Assembly: GCA_005765155.1 (NCBI GenBank)
Contig: VCCP01000001.1
Coordinates: 4,464,001-4,528,000, forward strand
Length of the DNA: 64,000 bases
DNA from: Zelopaecilomyces penicillatus
Taxonomy: Eukaryota; Ascomycota; Sordariomycetes; Hypocreales; Pseudodiploosporaceae
Direction: 5' to 3'
Shown here: in pieces, positions 11,804 to 23,600 of the stretch
How the letters are laid out: the number at the start of each line of letters is the position of its first letter
Position numbering within the stretch: the first letter of the stretch is position 1
Position numbers and translations under genes: made by a program
The notes under the pieces: model-generated
What the model was told of the DNA's origin: nothing
Seen by the model: only the letters and a program-made list of their open reading frames with translations
Database searches by the model: none

Positions 11804-12681
11804 ATGGCGACGCGCGCTCCGCCAGATTACTGTATGTACATACATGAGACCTCAACTCAACCCCTCTAGCATTGCTAATCATGGTGTTGCATGTGATAGA
11901 TGGAATTCTAGGTGTGTCGGATACGGCGACAGCCTCACAGATCAGAGATGCTTACAAACGGTATGCTAGCAATAACTACGTTGAATCTAACCTCACGAAA
12001 ATTGACACTTTCACTCCAGCGCTGCCCTAAAGACCCATCCAGACCGAGTTGCCACAGACTCACCTGAAAAGGCCGAGAGGACGCGAAAGTTCCAGCTTGT
12101 CAATGATGCCTACTACACACTGTCTGAAGCTAGCCGGCGCCGAGACTACGATGCCCAACGCAAGTTTTTCAAGTCTGCACCTGCTGCCGACCCCTTCGAA
12201 GACGCAGACGATGACGGGGTTCCACCAAAAGCTGGACAAAGCGCATACTCCTGGGCATGGAATTACTTCACTAACAAGTCTGCCGGCGGAGACACAGACC
12301 GCCAGCAGACGGAGAACGCGCAGTTCAGCGATGTATTTGAGGAGATGATGCGCGAAGAGGGCATGGCTGAGGAAGGGACAAACCAGCCGACGAAGAAGTT
12401 TTGGGGGATGGTTGGTGGTCTAAGTGGCGGCGCGCTGGGGTTCATCGTTGCGAATGTGCCTGGCTTGGTGGCTGGTGCAGTAGCAGGGAATCGGCTGGGC
12501 GCAATCAGGGATGCAAAGGGGAAGAGTGTATATTCGGTGTTCTTGGTAAGCTGCGATGTTATTTTTCTAACGATGAATGGGGTTGGAAGCTAACACTTTG
12601 CAGGAACTGCCTCAGGATGACAGATCCAGGCTTCTCAGTCAACTCGCGGCAAAGGTCTTCAGCCACGTTACAGGCATCTGA
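11804..12681 (+). CDS. J-domain (DnaJ/Hsp40) protein with C-terminal glycine-zipper segment
   Basis: Four exons, 11804-11831, 11900-11960, 12020-12545 and 12604-12681, give 693 nt and 230 residues. The J domain is at the very N terminus: DYYGILGV, the HPD tripeptide at residues 36-38, then FQLVNDAYYTLSEASRRRDYD. It should stimulate an Hsp70 ATPase. There is no G/F-rich zinc-finger region, so this is a class C J-protein. The C-terminal part has a hydrophobic, glycine-spaced stretch (GGLSGGALGF...VAGAVAGNRLG) with several GxxxG steps, suggesting membrane contact or self-association. The gene converges on SmB. I am sure of the J domain; the client and compartment are unknown. Confidence 0.92.
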
Positions 12682-13307
12682 TTCGAGAATCGAGAAAATA
12701 TACTGTCAAGAGTGATAAGGGCCCCAGCGGTGCTAGGTAGTCTGTCAAATCCTACTGTTGAGACTTCGAGTTGAAGAACGTCTTCAGATTGCAGTTTGTA
12801 ATGACCGCATGGAAGAACATACTGGCGAGAGGCTGCTGATCAGAGGTTCCCAAGGGCTCAACATCATCATGTTTGATATTCATATGGCAAGTTGACTTAT
12901 AACCAGTGGTCCTTATAAGTCAAATTCTTGACAACGCTTCAGTAGTGCTTGATAAATCATTCAGTCATATCTCCTCATTCAGGAATCTGGAATTGCATGG
13001 GTATCTCCAAACGCCCACTAACAGCCAAAAGCTGCTAGTAGGTATGGACTGTTTGTAGTCCTTTGAAACGACATAATACATCGTTGATCTTATGCAATGC
13101 GTTAACATTTCAACGGCTCCAGTGCAGCAACACCATAAGAAACACGTACATTGTAATTGGGAATCTTGATGCTTCATTATTCTCGAATCCCCCCAATTTA
13201 ATCACCTCATCTACAGCATAACCATATCCGTCGCCTGTAGCATAGGTATTGAAAGCTTTCTTTTCTAGAGTCCGACACAATCCCAGCCCACCAAGCGCCA
13301 AACACAT
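12682..13307. other. Intergenic between convergent genes
   Basis: About 630 bases holding the 3' regions of the J-protein gene (plus) and SmB (minus). No supported gene. Confidence 0.6.
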
Positions 13308-14258
13308 TTACCGTCGAGAGGGAGGGTTGAAACCAGGAGGAGGGCCGCCTGGGTTGAAGCCTGGAGGGGGGAAGCCTGGGTTTCCTGGGAAGCCGCCAGG
13401 TGGTGGCGGGAAGTTGGAAGGGAATCCTGGTGGGGCTAAAGTCTGGTTAGAGTTCATCATGTAAAGAATAAGGGGATATCAAACTTACCACCTCTCCCGC
13501 CAGGAAAGCCTGGTGCTCCTGGGAAGCCTGGGAAGCCTGGAGGGGGGGCACCACCTCCTACTCCAGCAGCAGGGCCCTAACATAGAGTCAGCTAGAGTAC
13601 GTTGATAAGGCGTAATGTGTGAATGTCTTACAGCAAGCGATGGAGGAGGGGCACCTCGTCCAGCGGGTTTGGCAACACCTGGGCCAGCGGCGAGAGTAGA
13701 GGGGATACCGCTGGGGGCACTCTTGCCAAGCCTGGCGCTGGGGTCGGCAGGAGGTGGGGATTCGACGGACAGAGAGATAATATGAGCGCCGCGGACAATC
13801 GTCAAGCCCAACGTTCTCTTCTCTTCGGTTTCGATGACTTGGCCGCTAGAACCGCTTGCACCAGGGGCGGCAGACTTGTTCTGCTTCCGTTTGACGCGTC
13901 GGAATTCTTCGGTATCGGCGAGTACAAGATTCATGTGCTATGAAGCGAGTTAGTAAGGTCAGTAGAATTAAGGCAATAAGCAAACATACCTTATCAAAGG
14001 CCAACATTTGTCCAGTCATGGCACGTCCATCGTTCAAGGTAACACGCATCCGCCAGTTGATCTGAAGTGATATTGTCAGTAGCAGGCCTTCAGCGCTCGA
14101 AATATACGTGTGGATGCTGTGCATAATTTGGAGAAAGACGTACGTAACCAGCCTATATAGCACCAGGTTGTCAGCATTGATGGCATATTCATGTTGTTTT
14201 TGGAGGGGGGAGAGGGGGGAGTCAAGGTGCATACCATTTTCCCCTGTTTGTTAGACAT
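13308..14258 (-). CDS. smb1: Small nuclear ribonucleoprotein SmB/B'
   Basis: Six exons, 14258-14235, 14152-14144, 14061-13990, 13937-13632, 13576-13489 and 13435-13308, give 627 nt and 208 residues. It is a core Sm protein of the U1/U2/U4/U5 snRNP ring. The Sm1 motif (INWRMRVTLNDGRAMTG then FDKHMNLVL) and Sm2 motif (GLTIVRGAHIISL) are present, followed by a tail rich in PPPGFP/GFNPGGPP repeats like the proline-rich tail of SmB that contacts other splicing factors. The second exon is only 9 nt and supplies three residues (AGY) exactly where human SmB has LQH. The start codon encodes MSNKQGKM. The gene diverges from the L11 gene, 385 nt away. Confidence 0.93.
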
Positions 14259-14643
14259 GATGACTGAAGTTGGTGCAGCAAACTAATGCAGCTGTTCCAA
14301 TGTTTGAAAAAATTGATATTTGTATGCGGAGCTTGGCGCGACCGCGACAACCCTTCAATGCTCCGAGCTTTGAAGTGAGGATGAGGTCCAAAATCTCTGG
14401 AGCCTGATGGAGAAGGCTGACCGATACTAAGGTACAAAGTACATGACGGTGAAGCTTGGATGGAGGGCCGCTCCAAAGAAAACCAGCCTGTTTTGGGCTT
14501 AGCCCGCCCCGCTCTTTTGTGCACTTGAGTGAGGGCAGACAAACCCTCTAAATTCCGAGACCCTCACAAAATTCCTGACTTTGTTCAACGCCAATTCCGA
14601 CACTTGACGATTCAACGCATTCTGTCGACTAACAGCAGCAGCC
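14259..14643. promoter_or_regulatory. Shared divergent promoter, SmB / ribosomal protein L11
   Basis: These 385 bases separate the start codons of two divergent, normally highly expressed RNA/ribosome genes. A compact bidirectional promoter is inferred from position. A G+C-rich stretch (AGCCCGCCCCGC) lies near 14500. Confidence 0.6.
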
Positions 14644-15279
14644 ATGGCGTCCGAAAAGACAAGCAACCCCATGCGGGACCTGAAGATTCAGAAGCTCGTT
14701 CTGAACATTTCCGTTGGTGAATCTGGTGACAGACTCACCCGTGCCGCCAAGGTGCTGGAACAGCTGTCGGGTCAAACTCCCGTCTACAGTACGTTATTCC
14801 CAAATCACTGACGAGGGGGAATTGCAACCTGACATTTTGCGCATAGGCAAGGCCCGTTATACCGTCCGTACCTTCGGTATCCGACGTAACGAGAAGATCG
14901 CTGTCCACGTTACCGTCCGAGGCCCCAAGGTAAATTCAGCAGACTTTCCACAAACAATTTCGCGCAACTAACAGCGATGTCATAGGCCGAGGAGATTCTT
15001 GAGCGTGGCCTCAAGGTCAAGGAGTACGAGCTTCGCAAGCGCAACTTCTCCGAGACTGGCAACTTCGGCTTCGGTATCAGCGAGCACATCGATCTTGGTA
15101 TCAAGTACGACCCCTCCATCGGTATCTACGGCATGGACTTCTACTGCTGCATGACCCGCCCTGGTGAGCGTGTCACCCGCCGACGACGGATGAAGAGCAA
15201 GATCGGATCCAACCACCGCATCAAGCGTGACGAGACTGTCAAGTGGTTCAAGCAGAGATTTGATGGTATTGTCCGATAA
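14644..15279 (+). CDS. rpl11: 60S ribosomal protein L11 (uL5)
   Basis: Three exons, 14644-14788, 14847-14929 and 14986-15279, give 522 nt and 173 residues, the usual eukaryotic uL5 length. Recognisable blocks are NPMRDLKIQKLVLNISVGES at the N terminus, the central RTFGIRRNEKIAVHVTVRGP, NFGFGISEHIDLGIKYDP and the C-terminal MKSKIGSNHRIKRDETVKWF. The protein sits in the central protuberance of the large subunit and binds 5S rRNA together with uL18. Codon use is strongly biased to C-ending codons, as expected for a highly expressed fungal gene. Confidence 0.97.
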
Positions 15280-16512
15280 AGGATTTTTTTTCTTTGTCTT
15301 TCACGGATGGTCACGGCGAACATATGGGGAAAAGATTCACGCGGTCATGTATTTTCCGTTGATTTTGCATCAGCTTGACCAAAATTGAGTCAAGCAACGG
15401 CCTAAGAGACCGACCGGCTTCCATGCCGGCTTCCGTATAATCGCATTGCAATGTGACGGACTTCATCCCATGCACTGGTATTTTAGCCTCCACCTGCCGC
15501 TGGGACCTTGACTGTCCTCCAAGCTCATGAAATGATGACAATCCCATTTTGCCCTCCCAAATCTTGTAATTTTTTTTAAGGGTTTCTGCGTCTAATGGTG
15601 ACCAGATTATTGGTAAATAAAATAGCTGAGCAAGTGCAATATTTATTACACACTGATTGTGGAGAGTAACATGGTGTTGTACTAGGGGTAAGTTGTCTGA
15701 TAGAGGCTACATTGTGGGAAATTCTGCTGGGAAATATGACAACTCCAATGTCGTTTGCTATCTCATTGGGGCTCACCATACCTTGTTGCACGTTATGAAC
15801 CGTCGGCTCATTATGGGGAGCTGGGGCTGCAATTTTTACAATCAATCCAATTGTCCAGACGATAACCACTAATGTTGTACGGGGTCCGATCTGTGTGATT
15901 TGGCCAAAAGATTGGCCAGTGGAGAGGTGAAGTATCACCAAAAGTGTGCAGCGCAGCTTCATAGACATGTAATTGGGTGTGATGAAACAATCTACCAGGT
16001 AGAGCAGCCAATTGGTGAGTGGGAATTATTATAAAGAACCGCTTTAGACACGTGCAGATGCTTTAATCGCAAGGTTTCTGCGACTGCGCCATTGTTCAGA
16101 GTCGGTATACTAGTATCACGCACAAACTTGTGGTGAAGACAAATATGGTACTTTAATTGCGGCAATGACGGGTACGAGCATTCCCCAGACCTGTGCCTCC
16201 TCGTTAAAGCCTTCGCATTCAGGCAAGCAAAATGGCACCGGGTCAACGAGTTGGGAACGAGCCGGAGCTGGAAAATTGTTAAGGCGGCCTCGGGATTTCC
16301 AGGCAAAACCGCGCATTCGATAACGATTGGCCAGTTGACCGGCTGCGCCCCACTTCTCCCTCACAGACTCTGTTCTCGTCACTCTCCTCCCGAAAATCTC
16401 CATTTGCTCTCCTGTAAAGGCAGTACCATAACCCTCAATCTCCCCTCCCCCCAATTGCACGTCGCTGCAATTGCTTCCCTCTCATTAGAGGTTCTCACAA
16501 ATTCTCTTTAAT
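15280..16512. other. Intergenic, promoter and leader of atp1
   Basis: About 1.2 kb between tandem genes. It holds a pyrimidine-rich leader (16360-16512) with an 8-bp inverted repeat (annotated separately) and a minus-strand ORF of 130 codons (15968-15576) that starts with a signal-peptide-like hydrophobic stretch but has no recognised domain. Confidence 0.5.
16452..16473. promoter_or_regulatory. Perfect 8-bp inverted repeat in the atp1 leader
   Basis: CAATTGCA, six bases, TGCAATTG, ending 39 nt before the atp1 start codon. It could be a dyad protein-binding site or an 8-bp hairpin in the mRNA leader. Function is inferred only. Confidence 0.45.
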
Positions 16513-18676
16513 ATGTTCAGAAACGCCCTCCGCCAGTCCTCGCGCGCCGTTGGCGCCGTCTCTGCCGCTGGCAGAGTCGCCGCGGTGAGTTTTTCTCAAG
16601 CCCCAAAACGACCTCAAACACATCGAAAAGCACAACAAGACGCCATGCATCCATCAAAAAGGGACCCAGAAGCTCAATTGGGCCCTTAAGTCGCGATTTT
16701 ACGTCTTGGAAGAGCTTTTTTTCGTGCTTTGAGCTGTCGTCGATGCTGCATCGGCCAGCGCAGCATTTTGCCTAACTTCGGCTAACTGGTTTTCGCTCAG
16801 ACCCGAAATGCCGCACCGGCCGTTATCCAAGCACGAACCTACGCCGCCGAGGCCAAGGCATCACCAACCGAAGTCTCTTCCATTCTGGAGCAGCGAATTC
16901 GAGGTGTTCAGGAGGAGTCTAACCTTGCCGAGACTGGCCGTGTTCTGTCTGTCGGGTATGTGGGAAGAAATGGCATATGTGCACGGGGGGTGGTTACCAT
17001 GATTACCAACACCACCGACACTAAACCACACAACATAAAAAATTACAACCAGAGGCTGACAGTTGTTGAATAGTGATGGTATTGCCCGTGTTCACGGCAT
17101 GGCCAATGTTCAGGCTGAGGAGCTGGTTGAGTAAGCATCAGTCCCGATTCATATTTCGCGCACTGCATCTAACAACGCTTCAGGTTCGCTTCCGGTGTCA
17201 AGGGTATGTGCATGAACCTCGAGGCCGGCCAGGTCGGTGTTGTGCTGTTCGGTTCCGATCGTCTTGTCAAGGAGGGTGAGACTGTCAAGCGAACTGGTGA
17301 GATTGTAAGCGAAATTTAATCACTACTGTATAAAGTTGTAACATTTAGTGAGCTAACATGTAATTCAAGGTTGATGTCCCTGTCGGCCCTGAACTGCTTG
17401 GCCGTGTTGTCGATGCTCTGGGTAACCCCATTGACGGCAAGGGTCCCCTCAACACCAAGGAGAAGCGCCGTGCGCAGCTCAAGGCTCCTGGTATTCTGCC
17501 CCGAAAGTCTGTCAACCAACCCGTCCAGACCGGTCTTAAGTCCGTCGACGCCATGGTTCCCATTGGCCGTGGCCAGCGTGAGTTGATCATTGGTGATCGT
17601 CAGACCGGCAAGACCGCCGTCGGCCTGGACACTATTCTCAACCAGAAGCGTTGGAACAACGGCACCGACGAGAGCAAGAAGCTGTACTGCATCTACGTCG
17701 CTGTCGGCCAGAAGCGATCCACTGTGGCTCAGCTGGTCAAGACCCTTGAGGAGAACGACGCCATGAAGTACTCCATTGTCGTTGCTGCTACTGCCTCCGA
17801 GGCCGCCCCTCTGCAGTACATCGCCCCCTTCACTGGTGCCTCCATCGGCGAGTGGTTCCGTGACAACGGCAAGCACTCCCTGGTTATCTACGATGATCTG
17901 TCCAAGCAGGCTGTCGCCTATCGTCAAATGTCCCTGCTGCTCCGTCGTCCCCCTGGACGTGAGGCTTACCCCGGTGATGTTTTCTACCTGCACTCTCGTC
18001 TGCTCGAGCGTGCTGCCAAGCTCAATGACAAGCACGGTGGTGGTTCCATGACTGCCCTGCCCATCATCGAGACCCAGGGTGGTGACGTGTCTGCCTATAT
18101 TCCCACCAACGTCATTTCCATCACGGATGGTCAGATCTTCTTGGAATCTGAGTTGTTCTACAAGGGTATCCGACCCGCCATCAACGTCGGTCTGTCCGTC
18201 TCTCGTGTCGGTTCCGCTGCCCAGATCAAGGCCATGAAGCAGGTTGCCGGTTCGCTCAAGCTCTTCTTGGCCCAGTACCGTGAGGTCGCTGCCTTCGCCC
18301 AGTTCGGTTCCGATCTGGATGCTGCTACCAAGCAGACCCTGGCCCGTGGTGTTCGCGTAAGTTTGGAAAAAGTATGATATATTATGTTGACAATAACTAA
18401 CTCTATGTACAGTTGACCGAGCTTCTGAAGCAGAAGCAGTACTCTCCCATGGACGTCAACGAGATGGTTCCCCTCATCTACGCTGGTATTAACGGCCACC
18501 TGGACAACGTCCCTGTTGAGAAGATTCTCAAGTGGGAGTCCGATTTCCTTGCTCACATCAGGACCAACGAGGCCGATCTGCTGGCCACCATCAACAAGGA
18601 GGGTGCCCTGAGCAAGGAGACCGAGGCCAAGATGAAGGACATCATTGTCACCTACGTCAAGAGCTTCTTGGGTTAA
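16513..18676 (+). CDS. atp1: Mitochondrial F1F0 ATP synthase subunit alpha
   Basis: Six exons, 16513-16584, 16801-16955, 17074-17130, 17184-17304, 17370-18356 and 18413-18676, give 1656 nt and 551 residues. Exon 1 and the start of exon 2 encode an Arg/Ala/Ser-rich mitochondrial presequence (MFRNALRQSSRAVGAV...) with no acidic residues. The mature chain has the P loop GDRQTGKT and the alpha/beta family signature PAINVGLSVS. It forms the non-catalytic nucleotide-binding subunit of the F1 hexamer in the mitochondrial matrix. Codon use is highly biased. The model is supported by exact phase agreement at all five introns. Confidence 0.97.
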
Positions 18677-19305
18677 GTTTGTCACTATATGTTGCCTTTA
18701 GTGGAGTAGAATTGGCTCCTGGGGGCGCTACTGTCTATATCTGAATCTGTTGGCTGTTCTCCCTGGATGCGAGAGGCATAGCTGAGGGTTGTATCTGACG
18801 GGAGCGATGGTTGATAAAGGGAGGTTCACCAGTCGTATTACCATTGTAAAATAAGAGCTCATAACTCAATGAACACCCTCGATTCCTTTTGTTTTTTAGC
18901 TTTTAGCGCCCCAACTGTCGACGTTGTAATTGCCAATGCGTGTTTGTAATTGTTGCAACTATTGCGCCGTTGTGTCCGCCCAAATGTTATGGTTGCCAGA
19001 AAGTCAGTCATGCTGACATCATGAAGACGTGGGGAGCTCCGTATGGCTCCTCACTACCCTAGAATTTTGGCACCTGGATCTGTACTCCCACACACCTGAC
19101 GTACCATCATCAAAATCAACGCTGGGCAATTGACTAGACAACAGCCTCCAACAGGGGCCGTCATATTTGGAAGCATTTAACAATACCTAGCCCTGAGTTG
19201 GGAGCAAATTGGTTCGTCAAGTTTGAACATCTTCATTTACTACCCCCGCTCTTGAACTTAGCGTGACTGACATCACTCATAATCTTCAGCAGGGGATCAG
19301 TTGCC
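18677..19305. other. Intergenic
   Basis: About 630 bases between tandem genes, containing the atp1 3' region and the promoter of the next gene. Nothing else seen. Confidence 0.6.
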
Positions 19306-20677
19306 ATGCTCACGGATATTCAGTCTCCAGACATGTCTGCCATGACAAAAGAAATTCTTAGAAAGGTGCAACGAATGGTCCCGCCAATGCTGGATAAGTT
19401 CCACAAAGGTTAGTCTAACGACGATCATTATTGTGATGTCAACTTCTTCATCTCCCCAAGCTAGCATAATGACCAAATCAAGCTGATAACGCCATTAGGA
19501 CAGCTAGGGCGCATAGCTGTCATTGGAGGGAGCGAGGACTATACGGGTGCACCGTATTTCTCAGCCATGGCCAGCGCAAGGCTAGGTTGTGACATGGTGA
19601 GATTTCTGTTGCTTTTGCTGTCTCCGCGATATGCCCACATCATGAACTGACTTGAAACATGCGGACCTTGTAGTCTCATGTCATATGTACCCCAGCAGCC
19701 GCAGCTGTGATTAAAACTTACTCTCCGAATCTGATGGTACACCCACTCATGCGGCAGTCTCCGCAAGCCAATCCGGATAAATCAGAGTCCAAAGATGGGA
19801 ATCCAGAAACGGATGCAGAGAAGATATCGGCGAGAATCATCGAGATGCTCCCACGAGTTCATGTTCTTGTTATAGGCCCAGGTCTAGGTCGTGATGCTCT
19901 CATGCAGTCCACTGTGGCTAGAGTGATACGCGCGGCTCGTGAAAAAGAGATACCCATGGTGCTAGATGCGGATGCTTTGTTGATTGTACAGAAAGATCCA
20001 GATCTCGTCAGGGGCTACCCTGGAGCAGTACTGACGCCTAATGTGGTTGAGTTTAAACGACTCTGTGATGCCCTCCAAATCGAAACGCAAAATGATAACA
20101 GCGAGACAGAGAAATGTGAGCGCCTAGCGAAGGAATTAGGTGGAGTAACAGTTATCGAGAAGGGCCGCAAAGATTTCATATCCAATGGTGCAGTAACCCT
20201 CGCCGATGACTTGGAGGGAGGCAAAAAAAGAAGCGGCGGCCAGGGAGACACCCTCACGGGAGCTATCGCAACTTTCCTAGGATGGAGAAGGGCTTATCTT
20301 GACAGGCTGTGGGAAGATACAAAGCAGCCCGCACTCGGAGCAGATGAGCTAATGGGCCTGGCCGTGTTCGGAGGCAGTGCAATCACAAGAGTGAGTTGAC
20401 TTTGACTTTACATTACTTTCAAACATTTGTTTCTCCCTTCACTGTCTAGCGGCCCTTGAGGAGAAGGATGACAGCATACAAACTTTCGAGTTTGCACCTG
20501 ATCTAGGGAATTTATCTGAAAACTGATTTCTTTTTCTGCAATTAGGAGTGCTCTCGATTAGCTTTCTTGAAGAAGGGGCGTAGTCTCCAAGCGAGTGATT
20601 TGACGGACGAGGTGCATAATGCCTTCATGGGGTTGTTTGGGGACGTTGATGGCGATGCTAGTTCCGCTAAACTATGA
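19306..20677 (+). CDS. NNR2: ATP-dependent (S)-NAD(P)H-hydrate dehydratase
   Basis: Four exons, 19306-19408, 19499-19596, 19674-20390 and 20546-20677, give 1050 nt and 349 residues. The enzyme repairs damaged NADH/NADPH by dehydrating the S-hydrate with ATP. Diagnostic blocks are GRIAVIGGSEDYTGAPYFSA near the N terminus, VLVIGPGLGRD, VLDADAL, LTPNVVEFKRL and the nucleotide/catalytic loop SGGQGDTLTG with its aspartate. It is the YjeF C-terminal (ribokinase-like) domain alone, as in the yeast protein, without a fused epimerase domain. The third intron is long (155 nt); the final exon encodes the typical C-terminal helix. ATG at 19336 is an alternative start; no clear mitochondrial presequence is visible from the first. 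Confidence 0.94.
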
Positions 20678-23600
20678 GGAGATGTTCTCAAATATCTGCA
20701 TTTAAACTCTGCGTAGCGGCATTGCATAATGCGTAAGGGAAGGCTGGCTCTGGTGAAGAGCCAAGATGTTTTAGGTTGAAGACAGTTTGGTAAAGTCATG
20801 CTACTTTGATCTAAAATGACATTATTCGAATGCATCATCATCCTCAACACTAACATATGCTTCAACTGAGTAAATAATCTACAATTATTTACAGATCAGG
20901 GCAGAGTAATCTACAGAATAAGTCTTAGAAAAGTTACCCACCTTCCCAGACGAATGACTTGACACACTTAGTTTAAAGAGCCATTTCTAACATTCAAGAC
21001 AACTGCAGAATTACATATCTAGTAGTGTACATGGCATATGAATATACCAGCTGTTACCCAGTCGACTTTCTCTGCAGTACATCCTATGTATGACACAACC
21101 ATTTATGGAACAAAGAAGAGAGGTAGTTGGTTACACCAAAGAACAAGACAGGCATGGACGCACTCCACAATATTTTGTGCTTGGACAATATTGAAAACAT
21201 TTCTGAAAAAGCAAATGTATATTAACCTCTATTTCAATCAAGAAAGGATTAAATAGTTCCTTGGCTTGTTAATGACAGTCAGGTGTGGCTTGCTTCATCC
21301 AAACACGCCCAAGACGAGCAGTCATCGGCATCACCCACTCTTCAATATTGTAAAAAACCGAGCTGATGCCTACCACATTCCCTGTGACATGAATAGACAG
21401 GTTTGTCATCAATAAACATAAGCTTTTGTTGTCACTGGGAGAGGAGGTGACGGAGCCAGGGGCAACCTGAAAAGCCACAGTGACGCTCCAATGTCAGCAA
21501 TTTTGTAATGTAATGACATTGGCGTGAAACAAAGAGCCAGGCATAGCGAGGACAGGCACAGTCAGGGCAAGGAGAGCTGAGATCTTGAGGGCGGCGACGC
21601 GTTCGATACAAGGAACCGAAGGCAATTGTTGCCGAAATATGGCGTCACCTGGGGATGGGCAAGGGAGGGATCGAAATTTAGCCTCTTGAAATTCGCGTGA
21701 GGGGCGATGAGACGATGAGGCGGCTCGTGCAACCCTCGTGGGCAAGTTCGAGGCTCTGGGGAGGACAACACTATCCCGTGGAACTTATAGTAAATCTTCC
21801 ATGCAAACGAGCCGAGCAAGATCTTGCAGTATCACAGGAATGATGGCTTCCACAGCATGGAAGGGCCATAGGCTACTGACAGGTGCAGGCTGGATGTGTG
21901 TGTATGTGTGTGTACGCTTTTAGCCTCCTCTCATTCATTGGCTCGCTTTTACACATTCTACATCTGGTATTACTTCATTACTTCCTACTGTACGTTATCG
22001 AGAACTTCCGGGCCTCCGCCTGCGGGCGCGCCAAGGGGACGGAATTCCTCTGAATCTTTCTCCTTCGTCCGCTGTCCACCCCCGACCCTCTCTTTCTGAA
22101 ACCGTTGACGCGTCCCACACGATATCCATATATCCTAGCCTTTAACAGGGCCACGACGTAGCACAAAATACGGGTTTGCCCACCCATACAACGTGCGGGC
22201 GACCTGCCCAGAGCTCCTCCCAGCAAGATGGATCATCGATCATGGGCGGGCATTGGTACACGAAGTGTGCTCTTCAAGTTCCAGGGGCATTGTTCCGTAG
22301 TGTACATATGTATGCTCAGACCCGCAGGAACCCGGCAAAAGTCTTGAGCGACACGCGAAAGCGCACGGTTCTTCGACGACGCAAAAGACCCCCCCCCCCC
22401 ATGTATACCGAAGATAGTGACTCCGGGTCAAGCATTTGCATAGCCGGTGCAAGAAAAGAGACCCTCGCGGTGCCTAATCAGAAGGCGCTCTCAATGCTAT
22501 GTTACCGTTGCGATGGGTCAACAAGGGTTAATGCCGGTTCTGTGGACAAGCGCAAATTTTTTTCACATTATAATACATTGTCTGCCTCTTACTGTAGAAT
22601 CTGTTTCCAGAGTGTGACGAGTGCTCAATTGAATAGGGGTTTCATTTCGGATGTTGGATGGAACCGAACATTGTGATAGTGTATGAATGGCATTTTGACA
22701 ATAACAACGGTCTCCATGGTTGGCACGCGGAAGGATGAGACTTTTGCGAGAGCGGTTACCACTTCCGAACCGCTCGTTTGGGTCGTCACCCAAGGCTCTC
22801 TCGCTCTAAAACGCAAGTTAGCCCTATGGATCGTTTACTTAGGCGTAGGGGGGCCCCAGAGTCCTGGAGTGTGGGAGTCAGTTCTCAGCAAGGGTGCCCG
22901 TTCAACACCCAATTCAAAGCCCGGTGTCAGATAACGGCTCATGATAGTGGCACGCCTCGTGGACACTAGCGCCAGCCCAGGGAGCAAGGGTATTTCCTCC
23001 CCGGATAGAGATGTGATTGATCCTTCTCGTCGTTGTTAAGTGGAGGTTGGTGAGTGACCAACCAACCGGAGAATAGGTAAGTGAAAAAAAAAGAGAAAGA
23101 AAAAAGCAATGAGCGGATTCGGCATTCCCGATGGGTCGACTGAGGGAATAACACAGGCTGGGAAGCTGTCCACATCCAGTGCTTTCAACTATCTGAGCTC
23201 TCGGACTCCTTTATTCGTAGCACCTTTTCTCTCTCTCTCTCTTCAAATGTTCCGGCCTCTGCCTCGCTCATGCATTACGTAGTACTTGGAACAAAAGCCC
23301 ATCGCCGATGCCTGTTTATGAGAGCAGCGAAGCCGGCTAGGCGACCGACCGACTGCCATGCAACAATATGAATAGCAATCCTTATACCAAAATCATCAAA
23401 ATCCTTGCTGGATGTGCTCTTGGACCGCTCAAGCGAAAAGCATGCTGGCTGATGTTGAAAATGGTCCCGGAAATCCGGTGAGATCGCCTCTGTGTCAAGG
23501 GGCTTGCTTTCCTTCTTGGGTCAGATCTGAGGCCTTGTGCATCAGTCTCCCGTGGCCCTACCAAGCTTACCTATCTCCTTCAGGCCGTTCACTTGGGCGG

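Noticed and set aside
17316..18035. 239-codon antisense ORF over atp1
   Set aside because: A shadow of the strongly biased C-ending codons of atp1; no domain and no conservation expected.
22176..22676. 166-codon ORF in the gene-free region
   Set aside because: It runs across a C12 tract and a T-rich tract and has random composition and no domain.
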